64,000 nt of DNA from Candidatus Gastranaerophilales bacterium (lineage in GTDB: Bacteria > Cyanobacteriota > Vampirovibrionia > Gastranaerophilales > Gastranaerophilaceae): NCBI GenBank assembly GCA_910587375.1, contig CAJULR010000036.1, positions 124,001 to 188,000 on the forward strand, given 5' to 3'. Position numbers and translations under genes: made by a program. The stretch's first letter is position 1, and each line of letters begins with the position of its first letter. Below the pieces are notes generated by a model. The model searched no databases. It saw only the letters and a list, made by a program, of their open reading frames with translations, and was not told the origin of the DNA. Below, in pieces: positions 8,810 through 18,013 of this stretch.

Positions 8810-9517
8810 ATGACATCGCCCTTCGAGCAAGCAGGATTTACAACCTACAGACTCCCCCAGGCGGCACAAGCACCGACTTTTGTGGCAAACCCTGCTGCAA
8901 CAGCGCCTGCTGCACAACCTGCTGCACCTGCAATACCCGCTGCCCCACAGGTTACACCTTCTGATACGTTCACCCCAAATATTAACAAAGATGAACTTAA
9001 AGAAGAATTAAGAAAAGAAATTTTAGATGAAATGAAGGCAGAAAAAGAGCTTGAAGAAAAAGAAAAAGCTGCCGAAGAAAAGAAAAAGAATAAATTAGGC
9101 CCAATTAAAAGGTTCAAAAGATTTATAGGAAATGTCAAAAAACTTGGTGTTACAATTGGCGAATACACAAAAGGCTTCTTTAAAGGCGCCTTTAAAGGCG
9201 GCGTTATAGGCGGGGCCGTTGGCGGCGGAATATACGCCCTTGGCAAATCCAAACTTCTAAACAATCCCGAAACGCTTGTAAATACACCTGTTATTGGAAA
9301 ATTATTCAGGGGTGCAAAATTTGTAAGTGACCCAAGCGTTATTACAAATGCTATTCCTACCAAAATATTGAAAAATAAAGCCACTGCAATTGCCGTTGGC
9401 GGAACAATCCTTGCAGCCACTTTAATCCGCGCTCTTTGGAAAGCGTCATTAAACGCAAACGAAAAGAAAGCTTTGATTGAACACAAATACGAAAGCACGC
9501 CTACAATAAGAAAATAG
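8810..9517 (+). CDS. Lys/Glu-rich protein with Ala/Pro linker and glycine-zipper membrane segment, unknown function
   Basis: The frame is open from a TTG at 8792, but AAAGGA at 8796-8801 is correctly spaced for the ATG at 8810, which I take as the start (235 residues). Layout: a short N-terminus, an Ala/Pro-rich linker (about residues 15-50), a charged Lys/Glu coiled-coil stretch (about 60-100), then a Gly-rich segment with FFKGAFKGG and GGAVGGGIYALG, and a second hydrophobic stretch near residue 195 (AIAVGGTILAATLIRALW). This suggests a membrane-associated scaffold protein. It lies 140 bp before the Tad operon in the same direction. No family recognised. Confidence 0.7.
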   Translation: MTSPFEQAGFTTYRLPQAAQAPTFVANPAATAPAAQPAAPAIPAAPQVTPSDTFTPNINKDELKEELRKEILDEMKAEKELEEKEKAAEEKKKNKLGPIKRFKRFIGNVKKLGVTIGEYTKGFFKGAFKGGVIGGAVGGGIYALGKSKLLNNPETLVNTPVIGKLFRGAKFVSDPSVITNAIPTKILKNKATAIAVGGTILAATLIRALWKASLNANEKKALIEHKYESTPTIRK

Positions 9518-9659
9518 TGCGGTCATATAAATTTCAGTTAAAACGGCAGCAAAGTTTTAAAAATATTTAGAAATATTAAGTTATTCTTCAAATTACTTAA
9601 TCATTTCCCTTGCAAAATAAAATATAGTAAAATATTTGTGTGGAAATTTATTAAGTTTT

Positions 9660-10508
9660 ATGAGTATTAAGAAGAACAAAAACCAGTTAATCATTTCTAT
9701 ATTAGTGGGGCTTGCAATTTTTGCCATCACTTATCAGTTTGTCATACGCCAACACGAAGAGCTTAAAGCACAAAAAGAAGAAATTCAAAAGCTTAAAAAA
9801 GGCATAGGTGTTGAAACAGCTCAAATTGATGAAAACACAACAATTTATGTTGTTGCAAAAAAAGACCTTGAAAAAGGCAGCAAAATTACCATCGATGATG
9901 TAGAGATGAAAGATTTAAACATGAAAGCAAGCGGTGCTTTCACAAACATAAAAAGTGTTATCGGGGTAACAATTTCTAAAGACATAAAGGCAGGAAACCC
10001 GATAATTTCAAGTGCTGTCGTTGCTTCAAAAGACAACGAGGACGAACCGGCACCCGGATTTAGAGCAGTAACCGCAACAGTCGCCGCAAATAGAATGGCA
10101 CCTTTCATTGAAAGCGGGGCAAGACTTGATATTTACACTGCAAACAACACTATTCAGGCCACAAACGTGCGTGTAATAAAAGTTTTAGATTCAGGAAGCA
10201 AATCAAACAAACTTGTAATGTTTGAAATAAAAGAAGAAGACGTGGGCCCGTTCATTAACGGAATGACAACAGATAAGCTCATCCCCGTACAAAGAAACAG
10301 CTCCGACACTTCTGCGTATTCTTTTGCCTTTGATCCGTTCAAATATTCTTCCTACACCGTTTCAAGCGAAGATTTAAACGAAAATCTGGGCGCGCCGGCT
10401 TCAGAGGAAACCGAAGAAAACTATGTCCCGGTAAGTAATAAAAAAATGACCAGAGGGCAAACCGTTGAAATTATTCGGGGAAATGTAAAACAAACGTTGG
10501 ATTTTTAA
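9660..10508 (+). CDS. cpaB: Flp/Tad pilus assembly protein CpaB
   Basis: An inner-membrane-anchored periplasmic protein of Tad pilus systems. One membrane helix (about residues 9-28) is followed by a coiled coil and a SAF domain (TIYVVAKKDLEKGSKITIDDV ... NIKSVIGVTISKDIKAGNPI) and the RcpC/CpaB region. It ends with the frequent C-terminal segment GQTVEIIRGNVKQTLDF. The open frame begins at a TTG at 9636, but the ATG at 9660 matches usual CpaB starts (positive residues, then the helix). It is the first gene of the cluster, and only 4 nt separate it from cpaC. Confidence 0.9.
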   Translation: MSIKKNKNQLIISILVGLAIFAITYQFVIRQHEELKAQKEEIQKLKKGIGVETAQIDENTTIYVVAKKDLEKGSKITIDDVEMKDLNMKASGAFTNIKSVIGVTISKDIKAGNPIISSAVVASKDNEDEPAPGFRAVTATVAANRMAPFIESGARLDIYTANNTIQATNVRVIKVLDSGSKSNKLVMFEIKEEDVGPFINGMTTDKLIPVQRNSSDTSAYSFAFDPFKYSSYTVSSEDLNENLGAPASEETEENYVPVSNKKMTRGQTVEIIRGNVKQTLDF

Positions 10509-10512
10509 TAAA

Positions 10513-11835
10513 ATGAAAAATATATTAAGGTTAATAGTTTCTATATTTATTGTAACACAAGGGTTTAGCGCCACCCCGGGGTTTTGTTCTGAATTTCGTG
10601 ATGTAAACCCGACAAGAATTATAGGAGAAATTCCCGTTGTAAATTCTGCCGCAAGCCCTTCAATGGCGCTTAAAAACGTTATTAAAGACAACAACAAAAA
10701 GCTTTACGGAATGGTTGGAAAATCCCAAATTTTAAATTTTGATTCAGGTATAAAAAGGGTTTCAATTGCAGACCCAAACCTGGCCGATGTTGTTGTCATT
10801 TCGCCAAAACAGCTCATTATAAACGGCAAAAAAGCCGGGAACACAAGCCTTATTTTTTGGGGAAACAATTCACCTGCGCCGGTTTTTTATAACCTTGCAA
10901 TCCAACAGGACGCAGACAGCTTTTTGGAAGCAGTAAATTATATTGCCCCAAATGAAGATATAACAATCATTTTCAACAACACAGGCGCTGTAATGAGCGG
11001 CTATATCTCTTCTTCAAGCATAAAAGAGCAAATTCAAAGCCTGGCAAAAGCTTATGATATAAAATTAACAGACATAACAGAAAGCCCGACAAAACAGGTG
11101 CTTTTAGAGGTTCGCGTAACAGAAATTTCTAAAAACTTTACAAGAAATTTAGGGATTGAACTCGGTTACGGTAAAAATGCTTCAGGCCTTAGCGAGTTCT
11201 TAACAAACTGGGCTGGAACACACCCCGGGGCCAATATAAGCCAAATATTCTCAAGCAGCGGGTTTAACTATTATTTATTTAACAAAAGTTCAAAATTCTC
11301 TGCCACAGTTAACGCTGCAGAACAAAAGGGCGATATTAAAATCCTTGCGGAACCAAAACTTTTGGCTGTAAATAACGAAGAAGCAAGCTTTAATGTTGGT
11401 AATGAAGTTCCTGTGCCTTCTGAAATCGGAAACTATGGAAACATTTCATACGATTTTAAAGAAACCGGCGTAATTTTAAAATTCAAACCCACAATTATGG
11501 AAAAAACAGGCAGAGTTCGTCTGAAATTAAGCCCTGAGGTGTCTGAAATTGACCGCTCCGCAGGAATTGTAACGGGCGATATGACAGCTGTACCCGGGTT
11601 TAAAACAAGAAGGGTAGACACCACAGTTGAACTTATGGACGGCGAAACCCTTGTTATAGCAGGGCTTTTAACAAACACTGCAACAAAAAATAAAACCCAG
11701 GTGCCGGGCCTTGGAAATATTCCAATATTAGGTGTATTGTTTAGAAACTCAGAAGATGTTACAAATGATTCAGAGCTTGTAATATTCATCACACCGAAAA
11801 TTGTGGATAATATGACCCAGGCAGAAAATATTTAA
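10513..11835 (+). CDS. cpaC: Tad/Flp pilus secretin CpaC (RcpA)
   Basis: Outer-membrane secretin through which the pilus leaves the cell. An N-terminal signal peptide (cleavage near GFCS-EF) is followed by the pilus-formation N-terminal domain (LNFDSGIKRVSIADPNLADVVVISPKQ ... GNTSLIFW), a KH-like region and the secretin domain. The secretin core motif lies around VPVPSEI and KFKPTI, and the end is VIAGLLTNTATKNKTQVPGLGNIPILGVLFRN. At 440 residues it is a typical short CpaC. It shows that the cell has an outer membrane. It is followed by cpaE after 14 nt. Confidence 0.93.
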   Translation: MKNILRLIVSIFIVTQGFSATPGFCSEFRDVNPTRIIGEIPVVNSAASPSMALKNVIKDNNKKLYGMVGKSQILNFDSGIKRVSIADPNLADVVVISPKQLIINGKKAGNTSLIFWGNNSPAPVFYNLAIQQDADSFLEAVNYIAPNEDITIIFNNTGAVMSGYISSSSIKEQIQSLAKAYDIKLTDITESPTKQVLLEVRVTEISKNFTRNLGIELGYGKNASGLSEFLTNWAGTHPGANISQIFSSSGFNYYLFNKSSKFSATVNAAEQKGDIKILAEPKLLAVNNEEASFNVGNEVPVPSEIGNYGNISYDFKETGVILKFKPTIMEKTGRVRLKLSPEVSEIDRSAGIVTGDMTAVPGFKTRRVDTTVELMDGETLVIAGLLTNTATKNKTQVPGLGNIPILGVLFRNSEDVTNDSELVIFITPKIVDNMTQAENI

Positions 11836-11849
11836 GGTAAAAAGCAAAT

Positions 11850-13064
11850 ATGGGAATAAAAATAGATACCGTTGTAATAGATCCTGAAAATAACTCAAGA
11901 GAGCTTATTTTAAATTATCTTGCCCAAATCGAAGATATAAATATAACCCAGGAATTTAACGACGTTTTAACCGCAATGAATTTTATAACAGACAGCAGAC
12001 CAAACTTAATCATTGTGGATATTTCCCAAAAAACCCAAATGGCGCTTGATATTATCGTTAAAATTTCAAACACCTTAAAAAATTCTAAAATTATCGTGCT
12101 TTCATATGATATGAGCCCAGAAATTGTAATTAAGGCTCTTCGTGCAGGCGCAAGGGAATTTCTTGTAAAGCCCTTAATTGAAGCAGATTTTGTAATGGCC
12201 GTTGAAAAATTAAAAGATTTAATTTTAGGAAACATAAACGACACTACAAAATGTAAAGTTATTACAACCTTTTCAAACAAAGGCGGTATCGGAAAAACAG
12301 CAATAGCAACAAATTTGGCTGTTGAAATTGCAAATATGACAAAAGAGCGCGTTGCCCTTGTAGATTTAAACATGCAAATGGGCGATGTCACAACGTTTTT
12401 AGACCTTAACCCGTCTTTTGACACAGCCTATGTAATAAATAACCTGGAAAGAATTGATGAAGGCTTTTTGTTATCGACCCTTGAAAAATACAACAACTCA
12501 AGCCTTTATGTCCTTGCAGACCCGCCGGATTTAGAGCAGGCAGAGGTTATAACGTCAGAAAACATCACAACTTTGATAAACATATTAAGAAACGTTTTTT
12601 CATACATTATTATTGACACAACAGCAAGTTTTGACGGCAAAACAATCACTGCCCTTGATAATTCAGACCTTGTATTGTTAATTACAATCATAAACCTTCC
12701 TTCCGTTAGAAATTGCCAAAGATGTTTTGACCTGTTTAAACGCCTTGGCTATACAAAGGATAAAATTAAAATAATTGTAAACCGTTATATGGAAAATGAA
12801 GAAATAAAGGTGGAAGATGTTGAAGAGGTGCTGGGACACCCCGTATACTTTAAAATTCCAAATAACTATTTCACAATAATTAATTCCATAAACAAAGGTT
12901 TGCCGGTTTGTGAAATTAACCCGCATTCAAACATAGCAAAAAGCTTTAGAGAGCTTGCTGCCTTGCTTTCTGATAATTTCACATATACAAACAACCAAAA
13001 ACCGCAAACAAGAGAAAAGGCTTTCAACCTTTTAGACATTTTTAAGAAAAAGGAGGAAAACTAG
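11850..13064 (+). CDS. cpaE: Tad pilus localisation ATPase CpaE/TadZ (receiver-like + ParA-like)
   Basis: Residues 1-125 form a response-regulator receiver-like domain that still has an aspartate at the phosphorylation position (D57 in LIIVDIS) and the conserved lysine (K107 in LVKPL). Many TadZ proteins have lost these. Residues 135-390 are a ParA/MinD-type ATPase with the deviant Walker A KGGIGKT (144-150). The family places the Tad machine in the cell. It is in the middle of the Tad cluster and directly adjoins cpaF. Confidence 0.92.
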   Translation: MGIKIDTVVIDPENNSRELILNYLAQIEDINITQEFNDVLTAMNFITDSRPNLIIVDISQKTQMALDIIVKISNTLKNSKIIVLSYDMSPEIVIKALRAGAREFLVKPLIEADFVMAVEKLKDLILGNINDTTKCKVITTFSNKGGIGKTAIATNLAVEIANMTKERVALVDLNMQMGDVTTFLDLNPSFDTAYVINNLERIDEGFLLSTLEKYNNSSLYVLADPPDLEQAEVITSENITTLINILRNVFSYIIIDTTASFDGKTITALDNSDLVLLITIINLPSVRNCQRCFDLFKRLGYTKDKIKIIVNRYMENEEIKVEDVEEVLGHPVYFKIPNNYFTIINSINKGLPVCEINPHSNIAKSFRELAALLSDNFTYTNNQKPQTREKAFNLLDIFKKKEEN

Positions 13065-14570
13065 TTGTCTTTAAAGGATAGGCTTAATTCAACACAAGGA
13101 AGTAATCAGGCGTCTAAAAAATCTGACGCCGGTTTTATAGATACGCCTTTAAGCGAAGAGTTTTCAGCGCTTAAAGAAAAACTTCACGCACTTTTAATTG
13201 AAAAAGTAAACTCCACCCCAAGCTGGTCAACATACAACGATGATGAGCAAAAAGAACTCATTCGCCAATTTATTGAAGGACAGTTAAACACAAATTTTCA
13301 CTCTGTTCCTTTGAATAAATCCGAACGCGATAAAATTATAAGAGAAATTATTCAGGAAGCAAAAGGGTTTGGGCCTTTAGACCCACTATTAGAAGACCCT
13401 ACAATTAGTGATATTTTGGTAAACGGTGCAAAAAATGTTTATGTTGAAAAAAACGGCAAACTTTACCGCACATCCATTGTTTTTAAAGACAATAACCACC
13501 TTAAAAATATAATTGAGAGAATAGTTTCAAAAATCGGAAGAAGAATTGACGAAAAATCTCCGATGGTAGACGCCAGGCTTCCTGACGGCTCCCGTGTAAA
13601 CGCAATTATTCCGCCCCTTGCAATAGACGGGCCTTCTCTTTCAATAAGAAGATTTAAAGCAGACGCAGGAACTATGGATTCCCTTCTTCGCTGGGGCTCC
13701 ATCAGTAAAGAAATGGCCGAAGTTTTAGAGGCCGCCGTTGCCGCACGCTGTAACATTGTAATTTCAGGCGGAACAGGCGCCGGTAAAACAACGCTTTTAA
13801 ACAGTTTATCAGCTAAAATCCCATCAGGCGAACGTATAATTACAATTGAAGACTCGGCAGAATTGAGCCTTCAAAAAGACCACATCGTGCGCCTTGAAAC
13901 AAGGCCGCCAAACATTGAAGGCGAAGGCGAAATCACAGCAAGAGATTTAGTTATAAACTCGCTCCGTATGCGCCCTGATAGGATAATCATCGGGGAATGC
14001 CGCGGCGCGGAAACTCTTGATATGCTTCAGGCCATGAATACAGGCCATGACGGCTCTTTAACAACACTTCACGCTAATTCACCACGCGACGCCCTGTCCC
14101 GTCTTGAAACAATGGTTATGTATTCTGGAATTGACCTTCCTGAAAGGAACATCAAAAACCAGATAGCTTCTGCCATAAATATAATCATCCAGGCTTCAAG
14201 GCTGCAGGATGGTTCCAGAAAAGTAACAAAAGTGTCTGAAATTGTCGGCATGGAAGAAAATGTTATCACAATGCAAGACATTTTTGTTTGGGAACAAACC
14301 GGCACCGGAAACAAAGTGGTTATGGGAATGCACACTTCAACCGGCGTTCGGCCAAAATTTGTTGATAAAATTAAAGCTATGGGCGGAGAAATTAATTTCC
14401 AATATTTTGATAAAAACTACCGCCATACATATTTAACAAAAACAATCCCCGGTGGAATTCAAAGCACAAGCACGCCCAAAGACCCAAGACTTGTTCAAAG
14501 GCAAGATTCCGCCCAAAACAAAAGAACAGCACATCCTGATTTAGATATATTAAGAAGGCTGAAAAGATGA
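13065..14570 (+). CDS. cpaF: Tad secretion ATPase CpaF/TadA
   Basis: Hexameric ATPase that powers Tad pilus assembly. The 501-residue protein has the N-terminal all-helical domain, the FGPLDPLLEDPTISDILVNG entry segment, Walker A GGTGAGKT around residues 235-242, the Asp box RPDRIIIGECRGAE and the His-box TGHDGSLTTLHAN. The start is TTG, chosen because AAGGAGG lies 9 nt upstream and no ATG is near. The gene follows the cpaE stop codon immediately and its last codons overlap tadB by 4 nt. Confidence 0.95.
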   Translation: MSLKDRLNSTQGSNQASKKSDAGFIDTPLSEEFSALKEKLHALLIEKVNSTPSWSTYNDDEQKELIRQFIEGQLNTNFHSVPLNKSERDKIIREIIQEAKGFGPLDPLLEDPTISDILVNGAKNVYVEKNGKLYRTSIVFKDNNHLKNIIERIVSKIGRRIDEKSPMVDARLPDGSRVNAIIPPLAIDGPSLSIRRFKADAGTMDSLLRWGSISKEMAEVLEAAVAARCNIVISGGTGAGKTTLLNSLSAKIPSGERIITIEDSAELSLQKDHIVRLETRPPNIEGEGEITARDLVINSLRMRPDRIIIGECRGAETLDMLQAMNTGHDGSLTTLHANSPRDALSRLETMVMYSGIDLPERNIKNQIASAINIIIQASRLQDGSRKVTKVSEIVGMEENVITMQDIFVWEQTGTGNKVVMGMHTSTGVRPKFVDKIKAMGGEINFQYFDKNYRHTYLTKTIPGGIQSTSTPKDPRLVQRQDSAQNKRTAHPDLDILRRLKR

Positions 14571-15526
14571 CACCTTTTTTGGTTTCGGCCATACTTGGCG
14601 TTTTATACTTTATATTTGTTGCAAACCTTTATCAGGTGCGAATTCCAAGGTCACCTGAAATTGAAAAGCGCCTTGAACACATAAAAAAGAGCAATGAACA
14701 GCAAAATAACGTCATCGCGCCGGATTTTATAACAATCGGAAACGAATTTAAATTCGGTTTTTTAGGGAAATATCTGAAAAATTTTAAACCTGCAGAATAT
14801 TTAAAAGACCAGCTTTACTTTGCGGGGCTTGATATTCAGGTGGACGTTTTTATTTTGGTTTCCGCACTTTTTTGCCTGCCCTGTCTTATTATTGCTGCGC
14901 TTACAACACCGTATTTTCTTTTATTCAGCATACTTTCAGCTTTCATTCCCTTATTCATCGTAAAATTTTTAATCATGAAAAGAACAAATCTTTTTACACA
15001 ACAGTTCCCGGAAGCCCTGGATTTGCTTTCAAGTTCTCTTCGTGCGGGACATTCTCTATACAGTGCATTTGATGTCATTGTTAAAGAAATGCCTGCACCT
15101 ATAAATCAGGTTTTTAAAAACACCGTGGATGAAATTTCATTCGGTATAGACACAAAAGACGCCATAATGTCTTTAACACGCGTTATGCCGTTTAGTATGG
15201 ATTTAAAATTCTTCACAACAGCCGTTCTTCTTCAAAGAGAGGTCGGCGGAAACCTTGCAAAAGTTTTGGACGGACTTTCTGTTACAATCCGGGAAAGATT
15301 TAAAATGCTTGGACAATTAAAGGCACAAACTTCCCAATCTAAATTTTCAGGGATTATCTTAACCCTTGTTCCGCCTTTGATTTCGCTTGTATTGTTTTTC
15401 ATCTCCCCCGGGTATATGGACCCTCTTTTACACACACCCGAAGGAAATATCGCCGTTGCAGCTGCGGTCGGTCTGCTTGCGTTAGGCATTTTTTGTATAG
15501 TTAAAATTTTATCAATTGAAATTTAG
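14567..15526 (+). CDS. tadB: Tad pilus inner-membrane platform protein TadB
   Basis: A GspF/TadB family platform protein. One helix at the N-terminus is followed by two central membrane segments, the cytoplasmic domain with QFPEALDLLSSSLRAGHSL (the T2SSF signature), and two C-terminal helices. ATGA overlap with cpaF gives translational coupling. The length of 319 residues is normal. Confidence 0.92.
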   Translation: MTPFLVSAILGVLYFIFVANLYQVRIPRSPEIEKRLEHIKKSNEQQNNVIAPDFITIGNEFKFGFLGKYLKNFKPAEYLKDQLYFAGLDIQVDVFILVSALFCLPCLIIAALTTPYFLLFSILSAFIPLFIVKFLIMKRTNLFTQQFPEALDLLSSSLRAGHSLYSAFDVIVKEMPAPINQVFKNTVDEISFGIDTKDAIMSLTRVMPFSMDLKFFTTAVLLQREVGGNLAKVLDGLSVTIRERFKMLGQLKAQTSQSKFSGIILTLVPPLISLVLFFISPGYMDPLLHTPEGNIAVAAAVGLLALGIFCIVKILSIEI

Positions 15527-15535
15527 GAAAAATCT

Positions 15536-16432
15536 ATGAACTATATTGTAATACCCGCTCTTTTTGCCGTTTGGGCCGCATATATAACCTACATCTTTAT
15601 TGAAAAAGAAGAAAGTTTTTTAAGGGTGAGGATTAAAAATGCGGGAAAAAAATATAAAACAAGCTCAAGAAAGCTTTTTGACAATATTTTAGAAGCCCTA
15701 AAACCCTTAACTGCAGGCAATATTAAAAATATTCAGGTCAAAAACAAAATAAAAGAGCTTCTTGTACGTGTTGGCGCGCCGTCTTCAGAAGACGACATTC
15801 TTGATTTTGAAAACAAAAGGCTCATGTTTGTTTTATTTGTGTTTATTGGCTGCGTTGTAGTACTCACAATCTTTAGAACTCTTGCAGCAGTTTCTGTTAC
15901 GTTTATGGCGCTTTATTTTGCATATAAATTTCCTGAAATGAAACTTAAAAAAATCATAAAAGCAAGAGAAAAAGATTTTGAAAAACATTTCCCGGACTCA
16001 ATTGATATGCTTTCTGTCTGCGTGGAAGCGGGCCTTGGGCTTGATAGCGCAATTGAACGCGTAGGGAAAGAATTTCAAGCCTTTTCGCCCACAATAGGGT
16101 ATGAATATATAAGGCTCTCTCAAGACGTGGCCTCCGGTCTTCCAAGGCATGAAGCGCTTAAAAACCTTACAAAAAGGATAAGATGTAAAGACCTGCAATC
16201 CTTTGTTGCTCTTTTAATACAGTCTGAAACCCTTGGTACAGGAATTGCACAGCCTCTTGCCGTATATTGTGACACCTTAAGAAACAGAAAAAAACAAAGA
16301 GTGGAAGAGCTTGTGCAGACATCTTCCGCTAAAATGACCATTCCAATGGTTTTATTCCTTCTGCCTGCAATGTTTATTGTAATTTTATATCCTTCTGTTA
16401 TAAAACTTTTAGACGCCCTAAAAACAATGTAG
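15536..16432 (+). CDS. tadC: Tad pilus inner-membrane platform protein TadC
   Basis: The second GspF-like platform component, 298 residues, with the motif HFPDSIDMLSVCVEAGLGLDSAI and C-terminal membrane helices (MTIPMVLFLLPAMFIVILYPS). It follows tadB by 9 nt. It ends the recognisable Tad cluster: no Flp prepilin, TadV peptidase, TadD lipoprotein or TadE/F/G pseudopilins follow. Confidence 0.92.
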   Translation: MNYIVIPALFAVWAAYITYIFIEKEESFLRVRIKNAGKKYKTSSRKLFDNILEALKPLTAGNIKNIQVKNKIKELLVRVGAPSSEDDILDFENKRLMFVLFVFIGCVVVLTIFRTLAAVSVTFMALYFAYKFPEMKLKKIIKAREKDFEKHFPDSIDMLSVCVEAGLGLDSAIERVGKEFQAFSPTIGYEYIRLSQDVASGLPRHEALKNLTKRIRCKDLQSFVALLIQSETLGTGIAQPLAVYCDTLRNRKKQRVEELVQTSSAKMTIPMVLFLLPAMFIVILYPSVIKLLDALKTM

Positions 16433-16482
16433 ACAAGGGTTTTAACAGTTTTGCCAAAAATCCGCCTAAATAAAAGAAAAAT

Positions 16483-17550
16483 ATGAAAAAAGTTTATGAA
16501 AAATTTATGAAAAAGTGCTTTGCCCTTGCAAAAAAGGGGGATACTCTTCCAAACCCAATGGTGGGGTGTATTTTAGCAGATGAAAACGGAAATATTATCG
16601 CAGACGGATACCATAGAAAATGCGGCGAAAACCACGCAGAGCGCGACACTTTGTTAAAAATTGAAGGCAGGTGCCCAAAAAACACAACTCTTTATGTAAA
16701 CCTTGAACCTTGTTCGCATTTTGGAAAAACCCCTCCCTGCGCGGATTTAATCATAGAAAAAGGGGTTAAAAAAGTTGTAATCGGGATGGAAGATGTAAAC
16801 CCGATTGTTAAAGGAAGGGGAATTAAAAAGCTTCAAAACGCAGGAATTGAAGTTGTTTCAGGGGTTCTTGAAAATAAAGCCAAAGAATTAAACAAGATTT
16901 TTATCAAAAATATGGTTAAAAAAAAGCCATACGTTTTAATTAAAACAGCAACCACACTTGATTCAAAAATTGCCCTTCAAAACGGGGTTTCAAAATGGAT
17001 AACGGATGATTATTCAAGACAAATTGTAATGAAACTTAGAAACCAATATCAGGCAATAATGACAGGCTCCGGCACAGTTTTAGCGGACAACCCAAGCTTA
17101 ACCGCACGAATTAAAAACGGAAAAAACCCCGTGCGGATTATTATAGACAGAGTAGGAAAAATTCCGCTTGAATATAATGTTTTTAAAGAAAATACGGAAA
17201 AAATTTATCTTGTAACAAACTCTGAAAAAAAATACCCAAGCCACATTCAAAAAATTAATTTTGAAGGCTTTAGCGCGCTTTTTAAAACGCTTTATTCCCT
17301 TGGGATATATAATGTGTTAGTTGAGGCCGGGGCGGGCTTAAATTCTGCTTTAATTGCTGCAGGTGAAGCTGATGAAATTTATAATTTTATTGCCCCTAAA
17401 ATTTTTGGCGGCGGAAAAGATTTTGTTCAAGGGTTTGATTTTGAGAAAATAGAAAATGCTGTGCACCTAAAGGATTTAAAGGTTAAAAAACTTAAAAATG
17501 ATGTTTTAATTACTGGAAAATTCCTGTATGATAAAGAAAATGAGGATTAA
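16483..17550 (+). CDS. ribD: Bifunctional riboflavin biosynthesis deaminase/reductase
   Basis: Catalyses the second and third steps of riboflavin synthesis. The N-terminal deaminase domain has the zinc ligands HAERD and PCSHFGKTPPC. The C-terminal reductase domain starts at KKPYVLIKTATTLDSKIAL and contains NPVRIIIDR and the VEAGAGLNSALI segment. 355 residues is standard. No other rib genes are adjacent. It begins a run of four tightly packed biosynthetic genes (ribD-aroQ-thiL-ispD). Confidence 0.95.
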   Translation: MKKVYEKFMKKCFALAKKGDTLPNPMVGCILADENGNIIADGYHRKCGENHAERDTLLKIEGRCPKNTTLYVNLEPCSHFGKTPPCADLIIEKGVKKVVIGMEDVNPIVKGRGIKKLQNAGIEVVSGVLENKAKELNKIFIKNMVKKKPYVLIKTATTLDSKIALQNGVSKWITDDYSRQIVMKLRNQYQAIMTGSGTVLADNPSLTARIKNGKNPVRIIIDRVGKIPLEYNVFKENTEKIYLVTNSEKKYPSHIQKINFEGFSALFKTLYSLGIYNVLVEAGAGLNSALIAAGEADEIYNFIAPKIFGGGKDFVQGFDFEKIENAVHLKDLKVKKLKNDVLITGKFLYDKENED

Positions 17551-17553
17551 AAG

Positions 17554-17994
17554 ATGAAAATATTGGTAATTAACGGCCCAAACCTTAATATGCTTGGAAA
17601 AAGGGAACCTGAAATATACGGAACCACAACAATTGAAGAAATTGAAAAAGCGCTTGTTGATTACGCACACAGCTTTAGCGCAGTTGAGCTTGAATTTTTC
17701 CAATCTAACCATGAGGGAGAAATTGTTGAAAAAATCCAAAGCGCACTCAACATGTTTGATGGCATTTTAATAAACCCCGCAGCATACACCCACACATCCG
17801 TTGCAATCGGAGACGCAATCAAGGCTGTAAATCTTCCTTGCGTTGAAATTCATCTTTCAAACATCCAATCAAGGGAAGAATTTAGAAAAAATTCATTCAC
17901 AGCCCCCGCTTGTATCGGGCAAATTGCAGGTTTTGGCAAAAATAGTTATCTTGCTGCCCTTTTTTGCCTTGTAAAACATATAGAAAGCCTCTAA
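17554..17994 (+). CDS. aroQ: Type II 3-dehydroquinate dehydratase
   Basis: Third step of the shikimate pathway. All hallmark segments are present in 146 residues: INGPNLNMLGKREPEIYG at the start, the QSNHEGEIV loop, INPAAYTHTSVA, and the EIHLSN ... REEFRKNSF end. It starts 3 nt after ribD, so it is in the same operon. Confidence 0.96.
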   Translation: MKILVINGPNLNMLGKREPEIYGTTTIEEIEKALVDYAHSFSAVELEFFQSNHEGEIVEKIQSALNMFDGILINPAAYTHTSVAIGDAIKAVNLPCVEIHLSNIQSREEFRKNSFTAPACIGQIAGFGKNSYLAALFCLVKHIESL

Positions 17995-18013
17995 ACAAGC
18001 TGTGTGTGGCAAA

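Noticed and set aside
8779..8964. A Cys-rich 61-codon frame (many CC pairs) that looks like a metallothionein or small toxin
   Set aside because: It is the shifted frame of the Ala/Pro-rich linker of the 8810-9517 gene, where GCT/GCA repeats read as TGC. It has no ribosome site of its own.
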